Positions 23,904 to 37,249 are shown, counted from the first letter of the stretch. The stretch is DNA of 64,000 nt from Acanthacorydalis orientalis (GCA_034766995.1 CM068314.1:15496701-15560700); one strand, 5' to 3'. Notes: generated from the letters alone by a model not told the origin. Numbers and translations are program-made.

Positions 23904-24388
23904 CTATATAATTTTTTTTTACTTAGTAGTGATTTCTCAGGTTATTTTCATATGATCACTTTTTTTACACCATTCTATTCCTAGTTTCCACTTTTTAGTC
24001 ATCTTCAGGCTTAAAACTTAATAATTGAAATTTAAAGTATAAACTTGAAATTAAATATACCGAAAAATGATTAAAATATCATATCCAATCGTGATAGAAT
24101 ATACAAAAATAACTCAAAGTAATACAATTGTATGTGTGTGTATATATAAATATATGTAAATAAATGTATATATATATAGCATAGCGAGTAAATGGGAAAT
24201 GGAATCATCATTAATATTTATAGAAATGTACTAAGAGAAGGAACACAGCTTTAAAACACTAATAGTTAATTGTTGAGTGAGAGACGTAAGTAGTACTAAT
24301 TATCCTCTATTCGATGGCTATATGCGGTTTGTGGTCCGCAAGTTTGTGAATTTAAATTTATTGGGTTACCTAATTATACTTTCTTTCG

Positions 24389-24389
<1 letters not shown>
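23903..24389. other. AT-rich non-coding stretch
   Basis: Nothing recognised. Short TG/TA runs lie near 24130-24180. Confidence 0.6.

Positions 24390-24421
<32 letters not shown>
24390..24421. repeat. (TA)n microsatellite, about 32 bp
   Basis: Uninterrupted TA run. Confidence 0.97.
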
Positions 24422-24426
<5 letters not shown>

Positions 24427-24574
24427 TGTATGTATGTGTGTTTTCTTTGCATGCATGTATGTTTACACAGAACCTTTTTTGTATCATTTATATCAATTAA
24501 TTCACTGTTCATTTCTTCGTGTATTTTTCAATTAAAAGTTTTATTTAAGTGAAATTAATTACGTGTGCGTATAT

Positions 24575-24577
<3 letters not shown>

Positions 24578-24662
<85 letters not shown>
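24578..24662. repeat. (TA)n microsatellite, about 85 bp
   Basis: One of the longest uninterrupted TA tracts in the window. Confidence 0.98.
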
Positions 24663-24667
<5 letters not shown>

Positions 24668-26007
24668 GTATAAATTCTTAACCCAAAATCTAATAGAAAA
24701 AAATTGTTTCTTGTGATTCTTACTTTTTAGTTGTAAATAATTATAAAAGTCTTTCTAAAGAAAATAAAACAGTCACGTAATTTATCCCGAACTGAATTAT
24801 GATATTCTGTTGCAAGTATATTAATGTATTTTTCTTAATTTTTATTTATTATCATGTTGTTTAAAACATGTATTAAACGGTCACTTACCATTTTAACAGA
24901 ATACTTACATTTATTGATAGTGCTTTTAGAACGATTATTTTTATTAAATCATTTTTAAGTAAAAATTAATTTCAAAAAAATGTTTAACAATAAATAATGT
25001 TTTTCATTTTGCATTTAGCAAAATAAATGTTTTTGAATCGAAAAAATTTATCAAATACTATTTTATTGAAAACTAGCATTGGATTTTGCGAATATTTTAG
25101 TTGGCTGTTGTTTATTATAGAAATGCTAATAAAGTCCTGTGAATATTTAGAAATATGATGTTGCTAGTGATTTAAAAAGGGTAGTTTAATATTTATGAGA
25201 TCATAAATAAACTTATTTCTTTGATTGTTGTATAAATACAAAAATAATAGATCTTTATTGAATTGAACTCAATGTTTTGAGTTTAGTTCAATTTTATATT
25301 TTGGTTCGACTGGAAACTAATATTTTAATTTTCAAGTCATAGTAATTATGTTTGAAATGAAAATATTACTCCAATTATATTTATTATTTTATAAGTATTT
25401 TATTAATTTCCGTTCAAAGTTTTTGTTATTAATACTTTTTTATTTTTTATTCCGTGTAATAATAATTATTGAATACAAATTTAAAATGCTTGCAGTTTAA
25501 CCTTATTAATTGCAACTTTCGAGCTGTACTTTTTGAATTTACTTAATGTTTTTGAGTACGATTAGATACAAGAGTAGTGTACATTTAACGAGTGTGACTT
25601 AATTATAGTATTCCTTGAAAGAATATAAGCATGAGTCAAATATTTTGTCTTCATGCTCCATAATCTTTCACTAAATATTACAACTAGGTCTCATTTGGTA
25701 ACAGGCATGAGATCTAATCGTATTAATCACCATATTTTTAATAAATTTAATGAAATTGACTAGATCTAAAAGCACAATAAGTGTTAGTAGCAAATGACTT
25801 AGTTAATATAAGGTTATGACTTGAAATAATTCTTGAATTTAAAAAAAAAAACAATTTATATGAGTTGAAATTTGATTTTTCGAAGGTTTTTATGTTTGAT
25901 AAACAATACGTTTTTATGTGAAAAATTAAGCAATATTTTAAGTGTTTATTTTTCGCAACGGACCTGGTTAAGTAGATATCAATCTTCAGCTGAATGTACA
26001 ATTATAT

Positions 26008-26017
<10 letters not shown>
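24663..26017. other. AT-rich non-coding stretch
   Basis: No gene, RNA gene or transposon end seen. Confidence 0.6.

Positions 26018-26053
<36 letters not shown>
26018..26053. repeat. (TA)n microsatellite, about 36 bp
   Basis: A TA run preceded by TATG/TG units. Confidence 0.97.
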
Positions 26054-26055
<2 letters not shown>

Positions 26056-26199
26056 TTTGTAGCTGACTTTCATAAAAAAATATCATGGTAATTTAGGCTG
26101 GCTTGAATTTTAGTATCTGTTTTTGATAATGTAGTCCATTATTTTCATTTATGGAATTGAATGTATTTAAAATTATGAATGAGTATTTATAAACATACG

Positions 26200-26200
26200 G

Positions 26201-26278
<78 letters not shown>

Positions 26279-26279
26279 C
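26200..26279. repeat. Compound mirror microsatellite (TA)(CA)(TA)(TG)
   Basis: A TA run, six CA units, a second TA run, then seven or more TG units. The CA and TG blocks are complementary across the central TA tract, so the block can fold back on itself. Confidence 0.96.
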
Positions 26280-26457
26280 TTGTGAATATATGAAGAGAGA
26301 TGAAAAGGGAATGTAAAATAATAGAATAAGAAAAAAATTAATGGAGGATTTTGTTTAATTTATTATTTATGAAATAACTGTAGGTCTATAATTAATTACT
26401 GTCATTAACAGTTGAATTCATGGAATATTTTTAAATATGTAAATGTATGTGTACATA

Positions 26458-26459
<2 letters not shown>

Positions 26460-26514
<55 letters not shown>
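26460..26514. repeat. (TA)n microsatellite, about 55 bp
   Basis: Uninterrupted TA run. Confidence 0.98.
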
Positions 26515-26518
<4 letters not shown>

Positions 26519-28178
26519 ATAAATTCGAATTATTGATATTTGGAAATGTACTTCTCTTCCTATCAACAATTTTATTATTGAACCGCGTTGCGTATCATTG
26601 TAATTAACACGAAATAATAAATTAGATATAAATAGATATTAAAATTTCAAAATTAATGACAATACGTATCGTATATACAAATTTATATGAAATGTGACAC
26701 TGTGCCAAGCTCAGATTACATTAATTTAATTTCATGTGTATACACTATGTAGCCATATAACGTTAGTTATCGTTTTATATATGTACGCGTTGTCTATGCT
26801 CTTCATATAAAACAAAGTTTCCAATTATGGGTTCGCAATTTAGGAAGAGATATTGTCTGTATAAAGGAACAGCGTTCATAGATAAGATTCGTATCGTATT
26901 GTGTGAGAGGGATTTTTCTTAAGAGCATTCGATTGTATGCTCTTAGTTTCTAAACAGATTGCATAAAATGTCTTAGAAACGATAGTTTTGTTTGGTTATT
27001 TGTCTCGTTTATATTACTTTCGTATTGTTTGACGAAAAACATGGATTAAATATCAATATTGCGCTGGAATTTATGTAAATATTTAGTTGATTACTTTTCA
27101 AAATATCTCAGATGCTTTGTTTTGAATTAAGTACATTGAAAGTATATTAATTGCATAGAAAACATACGTTATTCATGTAATATTTTTTTTTATCTGAATT
27201 GTTATGAATTATTTGAAAACTACATCAAATAATTACATTCTTTCATAGAAACGTAAATTATATATTAATGTATAACATTATATCATACATATTGGTTAAT
27301 TATAGATCGTTAATTATTTTTAATTCTTTTTTTAGAAAGTAAAGTCAATATCAAGATTTTTAATGATTGAATCATTTGTTTAATTAGTAATACTTTATAA
27401 AACGTTAATTGTTTAAGTATAAAAAAACATTCTCTTATTCATTTAAAATCGAGTTGTTTTTATCTCATATTATCTACGATTCTACTTGAATTGAATATTT
27501 TCAATGTAAATTATATAAAAGCAAATAACTTCAATAATAAAATTGAACAAAGTTTCTTTATATTGTTTTCATATTTTTCTATAACATTATTTCTGTTTAT
27601 AGATATTTTATTTACACTGATACATTTAATTCACATGAAACATATGTATTTTATTAATCCATGAAAACTAATAAACAAATGTGAAAGTGAATATTAAAGA
27701 TGTTATTTCTTAAGTTTGATCGATTACATAACTACTCATCTAGAGTATTAAAAATATCTAATGATTACTAAATAGTATTTATGTTAATTATTCAAGTTTT
27801 TCATTAAAGTAAATTGAATTAATAACAACGTAATTTGAATAATTTGCAAAATTGACATTGCGTCAGTTCATCTCTCATCATTAGGAAAGTGTAGATTAAA
27901 ATGTGTACGTTATGGATATTACGTACATTTTAAAGTATTTTTTTTAATGTTTTGTTAAATTAGATTTACTTGTGATGAAATATGTGTATAATTCGTACTT
28001 ATTTGGATGTAAATGTATGTTTTTACTCATCAATAACTTTTTCTGTAAAAAGACTGAAAAATGTCTTAAATAAATATTTAAAGTACATTAAACGAATAAA
28101 GCCAAAAAGAACATGCTTTAACCCGAATCGTCATGACAACATACAATATGCAAAAGAAGGTTAAGTCGTCGTATTAAA
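26515..28178. other. AT-rich stretch without TA tracts
   Basis: No gene identified. An ATG frame at about 28000-28164 is Lys/Asn-rich with no recognised domain and ends just before the mariner-type remnant. Confidence 0.55.
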
Positions 28179-28179
28179 A

Positions 28180-28430
28180 TGGCGGAAATTCTGTGGTAAC
28201 AGTACAGAGGAAGTGTAATGAGCTTGGTTTATGCACAGCTTTGACAGAATGTACTGTTTGGTTAAGCAGTTTGAAAATAAAGGTAGCATTCTCGATCAAC
28301 GAAAGGTCATGCTGGACATCCTTTCGTACGCATGCCTGGTATAAAATATAGGAGTCCGTCAGATATTAGGGAGGTGTGTAAAAAAAAGCTTACTGCGTTT
28401 TTCATAGCGTTACATGAACTATAGCACTGG
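28180..28430 (+). pseudogene. Mariner/DUF4817-type transposase N-terminal fragment, frameshifted
   Basis: Translations from three frames join into a recognisable helix-turn-helix region. One frame gives VVTVQRKCNELGLCTALTEC, the next QFENKGSILDQRK, and the next GHAGHPFVRMPGIKYRSPSD followed by IREV. Insect mariner/Tc1-like and DUF4817 proteins have AVQRKF-x-ELG..., then QFEETGSVLDKKRSGRP, then R-TPENI-x-x-VR at the same spacing. At least two frameshifts, several in-frame stops and loss of the GRP arginine show that it is dead. The catalytic domain is not found downstream before similarity fades near 28430. No terminal repeats were identified. Confidence 0.65.
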
Positions 28431-28667
28431 AACTAATCTAACGTTTTCACGTATGAGTGCTTATAATGTACAATTATTTTAATCTTTAACTAACGCTGAA
28501 AAATATCGCATTTTATGAAAAAACTCTCATGATGATATTTTGATTAATATCTTCTATTAAAAAATGAAATATAAACTTCAAAATAGTGGAGTAGTGATTC
28601 AATTTAGGTTTCCGCATGGAAGTATTAAACGGGGGCGCATGTGTTAAGAAAAGTCATGTTATTTTTT

Positions 28668-28723
28668 ATTTAGTATTTTAGTTCAATTTAGTACTAAAAT
28701 ACAATTTAACTAAAATACTAAAT
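28668..28723. repeat. Perfect 16-bp inverted repeat (hairpin)
   Basis: Arms ATTTAGTATTTTAGTT and AACTAAAATACTAAAT are separated by 24 bp that itself contains TAGTACTAAAATA, an echo of the same motif. Seen directly. It may be a small foldback element or a chance AT palindrome. Confidence 0.6.
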
Positions 28724-31348
28724 GAACGTTATGTTTTTTTTTAATTTTTGCGTTTTTTTAATAGTAAGTTTTTAGTTTAAGTCGTTTTTTTAAGTAAATA
28801 ATGTTTAATATAATTTAATAAACATATTACAAGAATATAATACCAATGATTACTTCGTTCGAAAAAAATAACAATTGTTAAATATTTTATATGTTGGAAT
28901 ATTATTAAATTTATTTGTGTTTCCAATGCAAACTTGGTGAAAATGTCTGTTTTGAGCAGAGTTATAGCTTTTTCATTTTCTCTTATTTATTGTTAAATTC
29001 TACGATTCTATATGTCAAAATTTTCTAAAAGCTTATTTTACTTATCTTAATTTCTTATATAATTTAACAGTCATTTTTTGGAGTATTGTACTTTAAGTAA
29101 AAATTGGCCTATTAATGTTACATAAAATAGAAAGAAAAAAAATGCACTGGTTGTAAAATCGATACTTCTTTTATATGCATATCAAAATATTGTCTCGTTC
29201 CGTTCAAAAGAATTGGAACTGTATCTGAATATTTACTTTTGTATGGATTGAATTTTAAACATGCTACCAATGTTTTTTTTTCAAATAAGAAACAGAGTGA
29301 TACGTAAGATTCCAAAATGAATTGTTTTTAACACAAATACAATATTAAACAAAATCTTTTAAAAAAAGTATTGGATTTATCTGCTGTTTAAGAACTGAAA
29401 TTATATTCTTATTTTTCCATATTAATAAATATTTTAAGATTCAATAAAAAAAAATACCTGAATATATATTTTTTTAAAAAACTAAGTATTACAAATATGC
29501 GAGTCAAGAAAAAAAACAATACATATTTTTGGAATGAAGTTATTGACTCCATCTGTTTATAGACTTTAATATCCAATAATCGAATCGATGATTCTATAAG
29601 CAATTGAAATAAACTTAATCCAAACGGTTCATATCAAACAATCAGTCGTCGTAAATTTGAATATATTCAATAACGACCTATTATACTGACACCGTGATAC
29701 TTTAATCAAATCAACATTCTCATTCACGACGAATAGACAACAATAATACTGAGTTTGTCAACAGTAGCTATATTTATATATCTATGAACAATCTAAATTA
29801 TGTGACAAAATGTTATGTTTGTTCGTGCGAATAATACTAATAAGACGTTGATTGCTATAATAATAATAAAAATAACGAAGTTATAAAATGATAATGTTAC
29901 AAAGCATATCTCGTAAGGTACGACTTCAGTTTTATACCTGTTTTTAGTACGTATTCAGGCTCTTGTATGTTTGTTAATTGAAGATAGGATTGTTTTGAAA
30001 TTTTTAATATGAATTTAAACAAAAAAAAAAAAAAAATAGATTAATGGCATTGAAACTAGTATGTTTTTTTTCTATTATCTTATCGTACGCTTATTATGTA
30101 TAAATATAACGCTTAGAAGGTCGTTAGGAATTATTTATAACAAAAAACGTAATCAGTTAATAGTTAATTATATTTCTATAGATGATTATAACTATATCAG
30201 AAATAATTAAATTTATAAATTATTCCAAGTATGTTGAAATATTTTTAAAAATGTTCCTCTTACAATTTTTTAAAACTTATTATATAATATTGTACAGAAT
30301 AATTTCAAAATGTTCACTGGTAGAAATTTACATAAATAATTATTCGTTGAAGAATGAACAGAGAAAGAAAAGTGTGCATCGTCAGAATTTATGTATATTT
30401 TTATTTATTATGCCTCTTTCAATTCTTCTGAAATATTTTTAAATCGATTTAAAAAAAGAAAATAATTCACAGCTTTCATATAACTGGTTGTTCTGATAAG
30501 AGCATCATCTACTCTAATGATTTCAAATTGAAAATCGTGATCTGTTTATTTACTTTCATTTTGCTCTGATGCTGTGCCAAATCATTCGCTATCGCTGTTT
30601 TCATTGACAGAAATAATTAATTTTGATATATTGGATATTAATAGCATGGAATTTAAACACAAGATAAATTCACCTTCAAGTGAGATTCGTTTCAATGAAA
30701 CACGAATTTCGTATTGACTGCACTGTATCGTTTTTATACGATAATTTAATATATAATCAAACGTACACTCATTAAAATAGTTATTTTAATTCTTATCCAA
30801 CACAAATTGTATAAATAAACATGAAACGATCCGTTTTTCCGAATTACAATTTCAGTAGCTAAAGGAATGAAATTATTGGTATGGTTTATTTCATAAATAT
30901 TTTTTTAGGGTGAACATTCGTCCTGATAGTATAATTAATGTTGTTTATAATTTTGATCTCAATTTTCATTTCGAATTTCTCATTTATTTTAGCTTCAAAA
31001 TTTTGACACATTGACATTTGAATCGATATTTGCCATGTGTTTGATATCAGTTATCATCAAAATATTCTACTTCATGTTTTTTAACGTCAGTTTAATATTT
31101 ATCGGTTGTCTGATTTCTGTCACAATAAGCAGTATGCTTCACTGAAAATGAGCATTAAAGCCTACTTATTATTTATTTAGTGAACTCTTCACTTAATATG
31201 CAGTTTATTGTTTTCCCTTTAATAACTCATGTTTTTATAAAGACTTTTTAAATCGTTAAATTATTAAAAAATCAATACTGGTTTTTGATCAAATTAAATC
31301 AGTTTTAGCCGTTCATTTTTGGAAATGGTTAATTGTGTTACAAACTTT

Positions 31349-31350
<2 letters not shown>
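28724..31350. other. Long AT-rich stretch without genes
   Basis: Stops are frequent in all frames. ORFs at 29118-29315 (minus), 29409-29603 (minus) and 30182-30442 (plus) are AT-biased and unrecognised. A 16-bp A run lies near 30021. No transposon ends were found. Confidence 0.55.

Positions 31351-31391
<41 letters not shown>
31351..31391. repeat. (TA)n microsatellite, about 41 bp
   Basis: Uninterrupted TA run. Confidence 0.97.
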
Positions 31392-31395
<4 letters not shown>

Positions 31396-31690
31396 GTGGA
31401 AGATAAAGAAAAGTTCCAAAGCTTTATAAAAGAAGTAAAAATGTTCATGTTCAAAAATGAAGCTTCAAGTTTATATAAAGTCGACTCAATAGAGTAGTAT
31501 TATTTTCCATTAAAGCTGACTTTTTACGCTTGGATTTAATAAGTTTCTTTGTGTTCTAAATTTTCTTTTCATAAATTTAAGCTTTCATATAACCTAAGAA
31601 AAAACTACAATGTTCTCAAACTTACAGCTCGTTCCATAGTATTACATTGTCCAAAACTTCTCTGCATTTATAATAAATAGATTATCTGTC

Positions 31691-31694
<4 letters not shown>

Positions 31695-31758
<64 letters not shown>

Positions 31759-31778
31759 ATTCAAAAATATTTATATAA

Positions 31779-31825
<47 letters not shown>
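31695..31825. repeat. Paired (TA)n tracts
   Basis: Two TA tracts (about 31695-31753 and 31779-31825) are separated by about 25 bp, the second interrupted once by TG. Confidence 0.97.
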
Positions 31826-33419
31826 GAAGGGTGTAAATATTTTGAAAATGTTTTTGTACTACTCTGCTAACGTATATATTTTTTTTAGTGGTTTAAGTAT
31901 TAAATTACATTAAATTACAGATATAATTTGACTTATAATATATCAATGTCATTTTGGTTTATTATGATGTCATTACAAAGTGAATCAATCAAATATTATC
32001 GTTTGTATCAATTTAAAAGTTATTTTTAAAAGCTGTTATGGAATTTAAAAACATCAAAGCGTATATTGACCGTTGCTTTTTATATTTTTCAAAATAAAAC
32101 ATCAAAAAATCTACAAATATTACTTATCATCATTTGTATATATTTTATATTATTAATTACTGAGATATATTGATTTTAGAAAAAATGAAAATTTTAATTT
32201 AAAGAATATTCATTTAAAAAATCGTGTTTTACCTTGTTTGGTATTTACTTGAAAATCGAAGCTTGACGCCTTTAGTTTTAATGTCTTTTTGTAGGTCTGT
32301 CTTTAGTATTGTAATATTTTTAATAAAATTGGTGCTTGATAAAAACAAAACACGTTATAACAATGGATTGATTGTATTACGTGTAAAAATAAATTCTGTT
32401 CCTTTTAAATTGACTCAATCATAAATCTGCAAAATTAACATATTTTCTTGTCATTTTAGTATCCAATAAAATATGGTACTGTAAGACGAGGATGATAATT
32501 TTCAATGTTTATGGAATTATTTTTTATGTAAAGAACGTATAAATTTGTCTAAATTTTAAATTGTTCTTTAAAAATATTAACTATGAACTATATGTTTTTC
32601 ATTAGAAAGTGGAAATGAGAAACGTTATATTTATGCGGAATGAAATAACTGATCTTTTACGTATTAGTTAATTGAAATCAAAATGGGCACGGTATTTAAA
32701 ATAAATTATTTTTTATCAAACAAAAGATCTATTGATCGTATATTTTTGTATAAACAACAAAAATGGTTATTAATTAATCAGTTAAAAATTGATTTTAGCT
32801 GAAGCATATTAAAAACTAAGAATATGTTTGTTTTTAATTTTACTGTTTGAAAATACCAATTTTAAACAAATCTTATGATAATATAATTTCTATATTAGTC
32901 ATAATCAATTTAATCAGAAAAAAAATTGTTAAAATTAGATTTCTTATATAGTATTTTTCACATTTTACTTTCATAGAATATAAATTTAGTCATTAATTGT
33001 TCAAGTAGTGTAAACACATTTAAACCAAGAGTATTATTATATATCTTACGTTCACTTCACCTATTTTTCGGCAAACCATGGTATGATTATTTAATGAGAA
33101 TTTAAAATGAAAAAAAAACTCAGTATTTATGATTAGACACTGTTTTCGTATACATACAAATATTGCACATTTGTTGTTTACATTAAATATTTATTGAAAG
33201 TAGTCAACATTGAAACTCGACGCGAGTTTATTGAATTGAGTTATAAATCATTTTCACATCACACGTTTATTCCATTTCAATTAAATTTAATTTAACACAC
33301 TTTCGTCGTTCACCGATATCTGAATCGTGTCTATAATGCAACATAAATAATTATCACATGTTAAATAGTTACGGTTACATAGACGTACAGTGCTCAACGT
33401 TCAAAATAAAATAAAAAGC
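31826..33419. other. AT-rich non-coding stretch
   Basis: Nothing recognised. The ORF at 32224-32424 is hydrophobic and has no identifiable domain. Confidence 0.6.
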
Positions 33420-33640
33420 ATTTCCGGATGTGTGTCTCTGATATTGATAATAGTACTGTGTCAAAGACCCTGCGTCGCTAAGAAGCACTTACATGTATTT
33501 TAACTACAGGAAGTACACTGAAATCCTGTGTGCTATACAACAGTTACTTCGTCCATGTTTGAATGTCTTGTGCTACATCGTCCCCCATTTAGTAACAGTA
33601 GTCACGGGCATGAGCGCGTGTTCTGTTTTATAATTGTTTA
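33420..33640. other. Mildly GC-richer patch, unexplained
   Basis: About 200 bp with higher GC. It carries a 46-codon plus-strand frame starting with the ATG at about 33493 and including TEILCAIQQLLRPCLNVLCY, which is hydrophobic. No domain, splice pair or repeat is recognised. It may be an old transposon piece or a non-coding exon. Confidence 0.2.
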
Positions 33641-34245
33641 TTTCGTCTTCCTATTTAATCTCACCCTAAACACGCGATACTGTTAATGTATAATAGAAAT
33701 CAATATTAATTATACCTTGCATCAAGTGAATATGATGGGGTTATTAACTCTACTTCAAGAAAACAATGTAGAACTGATGTTATTATATACACACAACTAT
33801 ATAATCCTTGATTCTAGACTATTAATTTTTCACATTTTGTATATAAAGTTTAAAAAAAATATTTCATGAAAATGTTATCATACTGAAAAAGATATCCATG
33901 TCTAAAAAAAAATTTAAGCTCCAGTGTACTTATTTTCTATATGCCTGTATAACGAGACATCTTTTGCGTCTTTTTGTGGAAGAAACCTTTTCTTGAAATT
34001 ACCTGCAAATGCATCTACATACGGAAGGCATTGAGAGGCAGACTGATATACATGCTTTTTACTAAAGTGATTTTCTCTCTGATGTTTTTATCTCGTTTCA
34101 ACCAAAACGTGTTATGTTTGGTTTTTCTTTATTACTAGTAAAATGTATATGTTTACTACTGGGCTATATGTACATACACACACATACATATTGAGTTCAA
34201 ATACACAGCTTTTTCTGTGTATTGTTTAGATATTCAAGCTTAAAT

Positions 34246-34248
<3 letters not shown>
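33641..34248. other. AT-rich non-coding stretch
   Basis: Nothing recognised. Confidence 0.6.

Positions 34249-34305
<57 letters not shown>
34249..34305. repeat. (TA)n microsatellite, about 57 bp
   Basis: Uninterrupted TA run. Confidence 0.98.
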
Positions 34306-34308
<3 letters not shown>

Positions 34309-34788
34309 AAGATGTGGGTGTATGTTTGTATTATAATGAGTAATAAAATTGGAATGTTAGAAAAATAACGAGCTTATTTTGTAAATAATTGACTAGTTCT
34401 TTAGAAATAGGTCGTGCTTGATAGCAATAAGATTATTTTTGATTCAGTGTAATATTTGTAGGAAAAATTGTTATCTATTAATGAAATAAATATGGGAAAT
34501 GTCTGATAAAACTGTTAAGATATTTCGAATAATTTTTTTAAGTCTTATTTGTATTAAAACTCTGATTTGTTCTGTAAATTTATTGATTATTTCTTAAATG
34601 ACTTTTCACTAAGAATAAATGATTTTATTTATGCCCACTGTCGAATAATAATTTCGCATTTAGATCATTTACACAAAACTGAGTTTTATTAATACAAAAT
34701 AATTAGTTCCATTTTGAAATATATATTAATATAAATTTTCGAGTATTGAAAATTTTCTTTATTTGAACTTGGAATATTTGTTTATCTT

Positions 34789-34790
<2 letters not shown>

Positions 34791-34846
<56 letters not shown>

Positions 34847-34864
34847 GAGAGAAAGAGAGAGAGG
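34791..34864. repeat. Compound (TA)n(GA)n microsatellite
   Basis: About 53 bp of TA followed by a purine run of GAGAGA/GAAAGA units. Confidence 0.97.
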
Positions 34865-35443
34865 AGTGAAAATAGCCCGAAAAGCACTTGTAATTTTTGG
34901 TAGTTTTATTTGCTTATATCTTGTTAAAATGTCTATATAAAAAAGAGTAGAAAACTTAAGTATAACAGAACTCTAAGCCTTTGCAATTTGAACTCTAAAT
35001 ATTATTCTTTTATAATTTCTATTATTATTATACCAGGTACCGATTAAAAGTTTGGATCCCATTTTATATGTAAAAGTGAGTTCAAAACAATAATACCGTA
35101 GAATCTAATTATATGATATTGAGAAAAAATAATCATCAAAAGTTAATCTTTTTGTTATAACAAAAGCAAGAATTTTATAAACATTCATGAAATGTAAGAA
35201 ATTTTCTTGATGCAGTTAAAACAATTTTTTTTTTGAAAAGTATTTTATGTAATAAAAAATATAATTTTTGTCATTTTACATTTTAAATATCGGATTCGAT
35301 AAATTTTAATCTTATTTCTCTTATAATCAACACCTATATCAAAATGACTGAATTATTCTTTCACATTTGTTTAACAAAAAGTAACTGTGACGCTTTTCAG
35401 AATTGGATTCGTACCACAAAACTTTTTTCTGTTTCCATTAAGG
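34865..35443. other. AT-rich non-coding stretch
   Basis: Nothing recognised. Confidence 0.6.
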
Positions 35444-35480
35444 CAGTCGTTATCAAACTTTAACCAGTGTGTCACGAGTT
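35444..35480 (+). mobile_element. Solitary hAT-like terminus
   Basis: CAGTCGTTATCAAACTTTAA followed by CCAGTGTGTCACGAG resembles hAT/MER5-type ends of the form CAGTGGTTCTCAAACTTT...GTGTCACG. The expected inverted partner was not found with confidence. A poor match lies near 35916-35945. Only this end is called. Confidence 0.35.
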
Positions 35481-36340
35481 CAGTAACATTTTTCTTTAAT
35501 TAATAAAAAGTGACAGTAAAAACACTTAATGAGTTTCGATCTTGACAGCGGTGTTAAATAACTCGAATGAAAAAAGGTGTCTGTAAATTGACGAAAATTT
35601 CTGAAAACAACCCTTAAATTAATTGCTTGCTAAAAGTGAATTCCAAGTACGTCAAGTATCTCATTTCATCTCGTTAACGATTTTTGTATCTTATCAGAAC
35701 ATAAACACTTTACCTCCATAAACCTAAGCTATAAAAGCAAATCAGAAAGAGCACATGAAGAAATCAATACGTTTAAGAAATGTTCATATTAAAATTTACC
35801 AGGTATATTTCAATTATTAACGGATTAAAGTAACCCACAGGTAGTTAGAAACGGATTACAAAGTAACGCGTATTCTCATATTATAATGAAATAATACAAG
35901 TTTATTTCGTGTTAAAAGTTTTGAATAATATTCAAATAAAATAATTATTTCGAATCTTTAAGAATGAAACACATAAATAGTTAATTATTGTTGCGATATA
36001 TTTTTAAAGAAATTCAATTTTATTTTATTTTTTATTCACTGTCGTATTATTAAAAATCTGTATTAGAAAAGTACAATTCTTATATTTATATGTATTTTTC
36101 CACATTTTACAATTATGTTTGTAGGTTAATTGTATGTGTGTATTTTTAATTAATGTGAATTTTGATTAGGAGTACTTTATATAAAAAAATCCAAATAGAA
36201 ATGTATTCGAATGAAATTACAATTTACAATTATGATAAAAATAATCAAGAATTGCTATCGGGCGTTAAAGGAATTGAATTTATATTGCATTTTATTTGTA
36301 ACTATAAAGTTTACTGTTTCATTTTAAATAAATTGTAAAA
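35481..36340. other. AT-rich stretch, possible body of decayed hAT element
   Basis: The first 250 bp (to about 35750) are slightly richer in GC than average but contain no transposase frame. The rest is featureless. Confidence 0.35.
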
Positions 36341-36517
36341 AAAGAATGCACTTTCACAAATGAATTTTCACTCTTTAAAAACCACACGAAATCTGATCTT
36401 CTTTGATCAAAATGGGTCAGAAAAAAATATGTGTGGTTTGTGTAGAGTGAAAATTCATTTCACAGAGTGAATTTAGCCACAGTGTCAAAAAACTATAATT
36501 GTGAAAGAATGCACTTT
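36341..36517. mobile_element. Small foldback element flanked by 14-bp direct repeats
   Basis: AAAGAATGCACTTT occurs at 36341-36354 and again at 36504-36517. Between the copies, TTTCACAA-type ends face each other. Two 30-bp arms (36358-36387 and 36431-36460) form an inverted repeat with about four or five mismatches: AAATGAATTTTCACTCT, then AACCACAC. Direct repeats outside inverted arms indicate insertion of a roughly 150-bp non-autonomous element with target duplication. No coding capacity. The family is unknown. Confidence 0.55.
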
Positions 36518-37245
36518 TTCGATTTGCTATACCAGTAACATTACTTGAGAAATATTGAATATAATATGCGATCATTGCTGATAGTCTATTGTGTTTGTAT
36601 ATTTATTACTGTTCGGCATTCTTGTTTGAAAACGGTTCATCAGTAATGTAAGATGTCAATACTAATAGAATTGAACTCGACCTAACAATGTGAGCCCTTA
36701 AATATCAGTAATATAATTGACAATACAGTTCAGCTTTCTTTGTAGTGTTTGTCAGTGTGCCAGTAGTATAGCAACGGTGAAGTACGGTGCATGTAGTTAT
36801 CTATCCACCGTAGCTGTGGAAGATATTAATAGCAATGTCATATGTTTTTATTTATGTGCTCCTATATATCTTACTCAAGTGTGACAAGTGTATATTAGAA
36901 TTATTGTCGAATGTAATAAATATATGTATATATTCCATTTAAGATAATTCAAACAATATGAAAATGAAACCACTGCGAATAAATATTAATAAAATGTGAT
37001 TAAAGACATACATTTAATTATTGAATATTAGTTAAACATTTAAACAATATTTAAAACTGTGATAACTATTATGTTTTATATATTTATATTTTGTGTGATA
37101 TTCGAAGTGTGATTTTTATGAAAACATAGAAAAAGTTGAAAACAGAATCGAATTGTTTTATATGTACACGAGACAGACACAAATCAATTTTTTTTTAAAT
37201 AAATCAAAATGATATCTCGGAACATTTTTCTTTTGGATGGATTAA
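36518..37245. other. AT-rich non-coding stretch
   Basis: A slightly GC-richer section at 36620-36860 has no sustained frame. Nothing else is recognised. Confidence 0.55.
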
Positions 37246-37249
37246 GTGA

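Noticed and set aside
35444..35945. Complete hAT element ending near 35945
   Set aside because: The candidate right end (ATTCAAAACTTTTAACACGA in complement) matches only weakly and no 8-bp target duplication was found.
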